Source: JBHJHK01 sp050330975 (GTDB lineage: Bacteria; Pseudomonadota; Gammaproteobacteria; Competibacterales; Competibacteraceae). Taken from it: a stretch of 8,099 nt of DNA. Location: contig JBHJHK010000262.1 in NCBI GenBank assembly GCA_050330975.1, forward strand, positions 1 through 8,099, in the 5' to 3' direction. The notes beneath the pieces were generated by a model. It was not told the origin of the DNA and did no database searches. It worked only from the letters and a program-made list of their open reading frames with translations. Position numbers and translations under genes: made by a program. Positions within the stretch are counted from its first letter, which is position 1. The number at the start of each line of letters is the position of its first letter. This document shows, piece after piece, positions 4,378 to 8,099 of this stretch.

Positions 4378-6669
4378 TCAAGGCTCCGGGGAAGCCTGCC
4401 AGCGCCCCAGGCGGTCCCGGTGGCCCGTGGTCAGCAATTTCCCCTCCTCCGTCCAGCGAAAGCTCAAGGCCCCCCGGCGGCCCGTGTCCAGCAGCGGGAC
4501 GGCAGCGCGGCGGTAGACCGCCAGGGTAGCGGGCCGGGGGTAGCCGTAGCGGTTGCGATAACCGGTGGCAAACACCCCCACCTGGGGAGCCACAACCTCT
4601 AGAAGCCCGGCCGTGGTGGGGCGGCGCCCCTGGTGGGGGGCGACGAAGACATCGGCGGCTAGGGCGGACCCCTCGCGGGCGGCCAGCTGCCCCTGGCCTC
4701 GGGCCTCGAGGTCGCCGGCCAGCAGCGCCGACCCCACCTGGCCCACCACCCGCAGCACGCAGCTGTGGTCGTCCCCCGGCGCCCGACGGCCCACCACCGC
4801 CGGGTGGAGCACCTGAAAACCCACCCCATCCCACCGCCACCCCTGGCCGCGGCGGCACAGCTCGGCCCCCACAACGGGCACCGCCAGGCGGTCGGGGGTC
4901 AGCACCTGGCCCACGGGTAGGGCCTCGAGCAAGGAGGCCACCCCGCCGGTGTGTTGCCCGTCGGCGTGGCTCAAGATCAACACATCCACAGCAGAGATGC
5001 CCTGGTGCCGCAAAAAGGGCACTAGGACCGCTTCGCCCGTGTCGAAACCCGGCGACAACCGGGGCCCAGTGTCGTAGACCAGCACCTTGTGCCGAGTGCG
5101 CACCACCACGGCCAGTCCCTCCCCCACGTCGAGGACCGTGAGCCAAAACTGTCCCGGGGCCGGGAGTTCCCGGGGGGGAAGCAGCAACGGCACCAGCAAC
5201 ACCGCCCCCACCCAGCGGGCGGGGAGGCCCCGGGGGGCCAAAAGCCACAACAGCCCCGGCACGGCGACACCGACGGCCCACAACGGCGGCGGCGGATAGC
5301 TCCAGGCTCCCCCCAAGCTGTCGACGGCCGTCAAAAAGGCCCACAACCAGGCCACGGCCCCGTGGGCGACTTCGAGGATCGCCCCCTGGAGGGGAGGGAG
5401 CAAAAACCCCGCCACCAGGGCCAAGAGCACCAGGGGCACCACCACTAGACTGGCCCAGGGAATGGCCACCAGGTTGGCCACGGCCCCCACGGGCACCAAG
5501 GTCTGAAACACCACCAGGGTGATGGGCAACAGCGCCAGGCTGATGGCCAGTTGTAAGGTCACCCCCTGGCAAGCCGCCGCCGGTCCAAAGCGGTGGGCGG
5601 TGAGGTAGACGATGGCCGCCACGGCGCCAAAGGACAGCCAAAAGCCCACCGCCAGGGGGGCCTTGGGGTCGATGAGCAACACCGACAGCAACACCAGCCC
5701 CAACAAACGCCCGGGATCCCAGGGTCGCCGCCACCACAGGCCCAAGGCCACCAGCCCCACGGCCACCAGGGCCGGTTGGGTGGGCAGAGTCCCCCCGGCC
5801 AAGGCGGCGTAACCGGCGGCGGCGGCCAAGGCCCCCAACGCCGCCACCCGCTGGCTTGCCAACCGGGCCGCCCACGGGGTGCGCCGCCACAAAGCCGCCA
5901 GCCCCACCCCCCCGAAGGCCGCCACAAGACCGATGTGGAGGCCGGAAATAGCCATGAGGTGGCCAGTGCCGGTGCGGGTCAACAGGGCCCATTGGTCTTC
6001 CCCCATCCAGCGACGGTCCCCCACGGCCAAGGCCACCAAGATACCGGCGAAGGGACGCCCCTCCAGGGTGGCTCGCCAATCCCGACTCAGCTGATCCCGC
6101 AGGCGGTCGAGGCCGTGGGTCTCGGCCGTCCCCAGGCGCTCTGGAGGGGGGCTGGGGCGCACATAGCCCCGGGCGGCGATGTCGTTGACGAAGAGCCAAC
6201 GCTCGTAGTCAAATCCCCCGGGATTGCTCAGGCCCCGGGGACGGCTGAGGCGCACCGTCAAACGCCAGCGGTCGCCCACCGCCAAGGGCAAGGTGTCGTC
6301 GTACAGGCTCAGCAATAGCCGGCCCCGCCAGGCCAAAGGACGGTCGTGGTGGGTCAGGTGTTTGACGGCTAGCTGAAACCGACTGCGGCGACCGTGGCTC
6401 GAAGGCAACGAGGCGATCCAGCCCTCCACCTGGAGGTCCACCCCCTCCAAGGCCACGGGCAGTTGGCTCGCCAGGGGCGGGGCGGCCAGTAACACCCACA
6501 AAGCCCCCGCCCCGCCAAAGGCCCAGAGGCGGGCAGAGCGCCAGCGAACGGCGACCAAGGCCAAGCCCACCATGGCCACCGCCGCCGTGGGCGCCGCCAC
6601 TACAAAGTTCGGGCCCGTGGTGTGCCAGGCGGTGGCGCCAGTCAAAAAACACAGCGCTTCGCGGTACAC
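4378..6669 (-). CDS. comEC: ComEC/Rec2-family DNA internalization channel
   Basis: A 763-aa polytopic inner-membrane protein that carries single-stranded DNA into the cytoplasm during natural transformation. Length and domain order are typical. The N-terminal hydrophobic region and soluble OB-fold-like DUF4131 domain span about residues 1-200. The competence transmembrane domain covers about 210-500 and contains the hallmark SGLHIGL at 242-248. The metallo-beta-lactamase-like domain runs from about 505 to the end, with DVGEG at 514-518, SHADGQHTGG around His568, GDLE with Asp653, and PHQGR with His679. Two expected metal-ligand positions are substituted (Gln572 for Asp, Gln680 for His), so nuclease activity may be lost or altered. 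The start is GTG 6669 with no good Shine-Dalgarno and no in-frame alternative close upstream. The gene is divergent from the DUF2062 gene and 88 bases from exbB. No frameshift is seen. Confidence 0.95.
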   Translation of the reverse strand: MYREALCFLTGATAWHTTGPNFVVAAPTAAVAMVGLALVAVRWRSARLWAFGGAGALWVLLAAPPLASQLPVALEGVDLQVEGWIASLPSSHGRRSRFQLAVKHLTHHDRPLAWRGRLLLSLYDDTLPLAVGDRWRLTVRLSRPRGLSNPGGFDYERWLFVNDIAARGYVRPSPPPERLGTAETHGLDRLRDQLSRDWRATLEGRPFAGILVALAVGDRRWMGEDQWALLTRTGTGHLMAISGLHIGLVAAFGGVGLAALWRRTPWAARLASQRVAALGALAAAAGYAALAGGTLPTQPALVAVGLVALGLWWRRPWDPGRLLGLVLLSVLLIDPKAPLAVGFWLSFGAVAAIVYLTAHRFGPAAACQGVTLQLAISLALLPITLVVFQTLVPVGAVANLVAIPWASLVVVPLVLLALVAGFLLPPLQGAILEVAHGAVAWLWAFLTAVDSLGGAWSYPPPPLWAVGVAVPGLLWLLAPRGLPARWVGAVLLVPLLLPPRELPAPGQFWLTVLDVGEGLAVVVRTRHKVLVYDTGPRLSPGFDTGEAVLVPFLRHQGISAVDVLILSHADGQHTGGVASLLEALPVGQVLTPDRLAVPVVGAELCRRGQGWRWDGVGFQVLHPAVVGRRAPGDDHSCVLRVVGQVGSALLAGDLEARGQGQLAAREGSALAADVFVAPHQGRRPTTAGLLEVVAPQVGVFATGYRNRYGYPRPATLAVYRRAAVPLLDTGRRGALSFRWTEEGKLLTTGHRDRLGRWQASPEP

Positions 6670-6784
6670 TCGTGGAGTGGCGCCCCCTATCGCTGCCGCA
6701 GTGGAACGAAGCGTGGCGTCTGCTCCAAACCCACGTCGCCTACAACCCTATGCCACCCCACACCTGCCCATCCGCTGTGGCCAC

Positions 6785-6814
6785 CGCCATGGGCACCCCG
6801 AAATGCCCATGGCG
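6785..6814. promoter_or_regulatory. Perfect 11-bp inverted repeat in the comEC/DUF2062 divergent region (candidate operator or leader hairpin)
   Basis: CGCCATGGGCA at 6785-6795 is exactly complementary in reverse to TGCCCATGGCG at 6804-6814, with an 8-base spacer. The arm centres are 19 bases apart, close to two helical turns, which suits a dimeric regulator. The dyad lies 115 bases upstream of the comEC start and 46 bases upstream of the DUF2062 start. In an RNA it would form a strong stem-loop. Which role applies, if any, cannot be decided from sequence. Confidence 0.5.
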
Positions 6815-6835
6815 CCGACGGCGAACCGACGGCGA
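6815..6835. repeat. 10-bp direct repeat next to the dyad
   Basis: CCGACGGCGA occurs at 6815-6824 and 6826-6835, separated by one A, so the period is 11 bp, about one helical turn. It begins immediately after the dyad and ends 25 bases before the DUF2062 start codon. It could be part of a regulator binding site, or a chance repeat in GC-rich DNA. Confidence 0.5.
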
Positions 6836-6860
6836 CAGTCCCACCACCACGACGTCCACT

Positions 6861-7457
6861 ATGTTCAAGCGCTTCCTCCAACGCCACTTGCCCGATCACC
6901 ACAGCATTCGCCGTCACGGGTCGTTTCGCTTCCTGGGACCCTTGCTCCACGATCCCAACCTGTGGCACCTCAATCGCCGCTCGGTATCCGGCGCCCTGGG
7001 GGTCGGTCTGTTCAACGCCTTTATCCCCGTGCCCTTCCAATCCCTGCTGGCGGCCATCTGCGCCGTCTGGCTGCGGGTCAATCTGCCCTTGGCCATCGCC
7101 GCGGTGTGGGTCACCAATCCCTTGACCATTCCGCCCATGTTTTATTTCACCTATAAAGTGGGCACCTGGATCCTGGGTACACCCCCCCAGCCCTTCGCCT
7201 TTGAATTGTCCATGGAGTGGCTTTTGAACCGCACGGGACAGATCCTGCCGCCGCTACTGTTGGGTTCTTTGCTGGTGGGAAGCCTGTTGGGCACGGCGGC
7301 GTTTATCGCCGTGCGCCATTTGTGGCGCCACCACGTGTTGCGCCGCCGCGCCAGGCGGCGCCAGACCCAGCGCCAAACCCCTAGCGAGGCCGCAGAAACC
7401 CGCCGCTCAACTGCCAAACCCGATCCATCTGCGCCGCCAGATCGAGGTCGTGGGTGA
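6861..7457 (+). CDS. DUF2062 domain-containing membrane protein
   Basis: A 198-aa protein of the DUF2062 family. The conserved N-terminal segment has RFLGPLLHDPNLWHLNRRSV at about residues 23-42. Hydrophobic helices follow at roughly 44-70 (GLFNAFIPVPFQ), 72-108 (ending WVTNPLTIPPMFYFTYK) and 130-160. The tail (161-198) is Arg-rich, polar and probably cytoplasmic. The family function is not established; the gene recurs beside comEC and lol genes in gammaproteobacteria. The frame is open upstream to an ATG at 6672, but that extension is low-complexity and unlike the family, so ATG 6861 is preferred. No Shine-Dalgarno is obvious there. The last 77 bases overlap the 3' end of lolD on the opposite strand, so about 25 C-terminal residues are encoded antisense to conserved lolD sequence. 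Confidence 0.9.
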   Translation: MFKRFLQRHLPDHHSIRRHGSFRFLGPLLHDPNLWHLNRRSVSGALGVGLFNAFIPVPFQSLLAAICAVWLRVNLPLAIAAVWVTNPLTIPPMFYFTYKVGTWILGTPPQPFAFELSMEWLLNRTGQILPPLLLGSLLVGSLLGTAAFIAVRHLWRHHVLRRRARRRQTQRQTPSEAAETRRSTAKPDPSAPPDRGRG

Positions 7458-8099
7458 CCACCACCAGGCTGGTGCCCTGCTCGCGGTTGAGGTGGAGCAT
7501 CAATTCAAACACCTGGCGGGCGTTGGCACTGTCCAGATTGCCCGTGGGCTCGTCGGCCAGGACGCACAGGGGCTCAGTGATGAGAGCCCGGGCCACGGCG
7601 GCCCGCTGGCGCTCGCCTCCGGACAGTTCTCCGGGCTTGTGGCGCAACCGTTCCCCCAGACCCACTTGGGCCAACAGCCCTGTGGCCTTGGCTTTGGCCT
7701 CAGCGGGGGCAAGGCCGCGGATGAGCAAAGGCATGGCGACGTTTTCCAAGGCAGTGAATTCGGCCAACAGATGGTGGAACTGGTAGATAAACCCCAGGTG
7801 GCGGTTGCGCAGCCGGCCCCGTGCCCGTTCCCCCAGGCGACTCAACACCTGGCCGGCCACCCAGACTTCCCCCGCCGTGGGCAGGTCCAACCCCCCCAGT
7901 AGCTGCAACAAAGTGCTCTTACCCGCCCCGGAGCTGCCCACCAGGGCCACCCGCTCCCCCCGGGTCACGGCGAAATCCACCCCCTTGAGGACTTCGAGGG
8001 TCTGGGGCCCTTGGCGGAAGGTCTTGCTGAGGCCACGGCAGGCCAGAACCGGGTCGGCGGGGGGGATGCCCGGGTCGGTGGGGTGGGGGCGGGGGTCGG
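7381..8099 (-). CDS. lolD: Lipoprotein-releasing system ATP-binding protein LolD (5' end beyond window)
   Basis: ATPase of the LolCDE transporter, which extracts outer-membrane lipoproteins from the inner membrane and hands them to LolA. The frame stays open from the TAG at 7381-7383 to the window edge. An internal GTG at 7980 is too far in to be the start, because family sequence (VLACRGLSKTFRQG, then TLEVLKGVDFAV) continues upstream of it. Seen in order are Walker A GSSGAGKST (7912-7938), the Q-loop region GFIYQFHHLL typical of LolD, FTALENVAMP, the ABC signature LSGGERQR, Walker B with LADEPTGNLD, and the switch histidine in VVVTHD. Upstream of VLACRGL there are at least 16 Pro-rich residues with no ATG, GTG or TTG in frame, so the start lies outside and the N terminus is longer than usual. 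The 3' end overlaps the DUF2062 gene by 77 bp. lolC/lolE are expected nearby but not in the window. Confidence 0.96.
   Translation of the reverse strand, partial: DPRPHPTDPGIPPADPVLACRGLSKTFRQGPQTLEVLKGVDFAVTRGERVALVGSSGAGKSTLLQLLGGLDLPTAGEVWVAGQVLSRLGERARGRLRNRHLGFIYQFHHLLAEFTALENVAMPLLIRGLAPAEAKAKATGLLAQVGLGERLRHKPGELSGGERQRAAVARALITEPLCVLADEPTGNLDSANARQVFELMLHLNREQGTSLVVVTHDLDLAAQMDRVWQLSGGFLRPR

Noticed and set aside
4295..6199. A 634-codon open frame on the minus strand overlapping comEC in another frame
   Set aside because: Its product is Gly/Pro/Arg-rich with no family-like segments, while comEC in the overlapping frame has clear motifs throughout. Long shadow frames are expected at this G+C content.
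6672..6860. N-terminal extension of the DUF2062 frame (63 extra residues)
   Set aside because: It is low-complexity (Pro/Thr/Arg-rich), unlike the family, which begins near MFKRFL. It also contains the dyad and direct repeat, suggesting non-coding sequence.
7341..7360. Hairpin (CGCCGCC / GGCGGCG arms) just beyond the lolD stop on the minus strand
   Set aside because: No T tract follows and it lies inside the Arg-rich coding tail of the DUF2062 gene, where GC codons give such stems easily. A role as lolD terminator cannot be supported.
1..8099. A novel defence, mobile or biosynthetic system
   Set aside because: Every sizeable gene except the left-edge frame falls in a known family, and the order matches a conserved envelope cluster. 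No transposase, integrase, direct-repeat array, tRNA or atypical-composition island was seen.

Overview
This is a very G+C-rich window from a Gram-negative bacterium, most likely a gammaproteobacterium. The main evidence is gene order: low-molecular-weight phosphatase, kdsB, Trm112-like, lpxK, exbD, exbB, comEC, then a DUF2062 gene and lolD. This closely follows, from memory, the Pseudomonas-type order rne / murB, ptp, kdsB, Trm112, lpxK, exbD, exbB, comEC / DUF2062, lolE-lolD-lolC. Lipid A/Kdo genes and the LolD lipoprotein transporter place it in a two-membrane organism. I cannot name a genus.

Layout. (1) Positions 1-454, plus strand: the end of a coding region giving a Pro/Glu/Ala/Ser-rich, probably disordered product. 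By position it could be the tail of RNase E, but an in-frame TAA at 29-31 separates the 41-454 reading frame from anything upstream. (2) 471-507: a long GC-rich hairpin between convergent genes, probably a bidirectional terminator. (3) 516-6669, minus strand: seven tightly packed genes transcribed right to left, comEC, exbB, exbD, lpxK, Trm112-like, kdsB and ptp, with junctions from a 4-bp overlap to 88 bp. A sigma70-like promoter in the comEC-exbB gap suggests that exbB onwards can be expressed separately. (4) 6670-6860: the divergent comEC/DUF2062 intergenic region, with a perfect 11-bp-arm dyad and an adjacent 10-bp direct repeat. (5) 6861-7457, plus strand: a DUF2062 membrane protein. (6) 7381 to the window end, minus strand: lolD, whose start lies beyond the window. 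Its 3' end overlaps the DUF2062 gene tail to tail by 77 bp.

How the genes fit together: LpxK adds the 4'-phosphate of lipid A; KdsB activates Kdo for attachment to lipid A; LolD powers lipoprotein release to the outer membrane; ExbB/ExbD form a proton-driven stator that energises envelope processes; ComEC is the inner-membrane DNA-uptake channel. The Trm112-like protein and the phosphatase are customary neighbours. The cluster is essentially an envelope-biogenesis locus.

I do not see a clearly new multi-gene system. The most notable points are substitutions at metal-binding positions in the ComEC metallo-beta-lactamase-like domain, the antisense lolD/DUF2062 overlap, the dyad in the divergent control region, and the unresolved reading frame at the left edge. 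No tRNA, rRNA, CRISPR array, insertion sequence or phage gene was seen.
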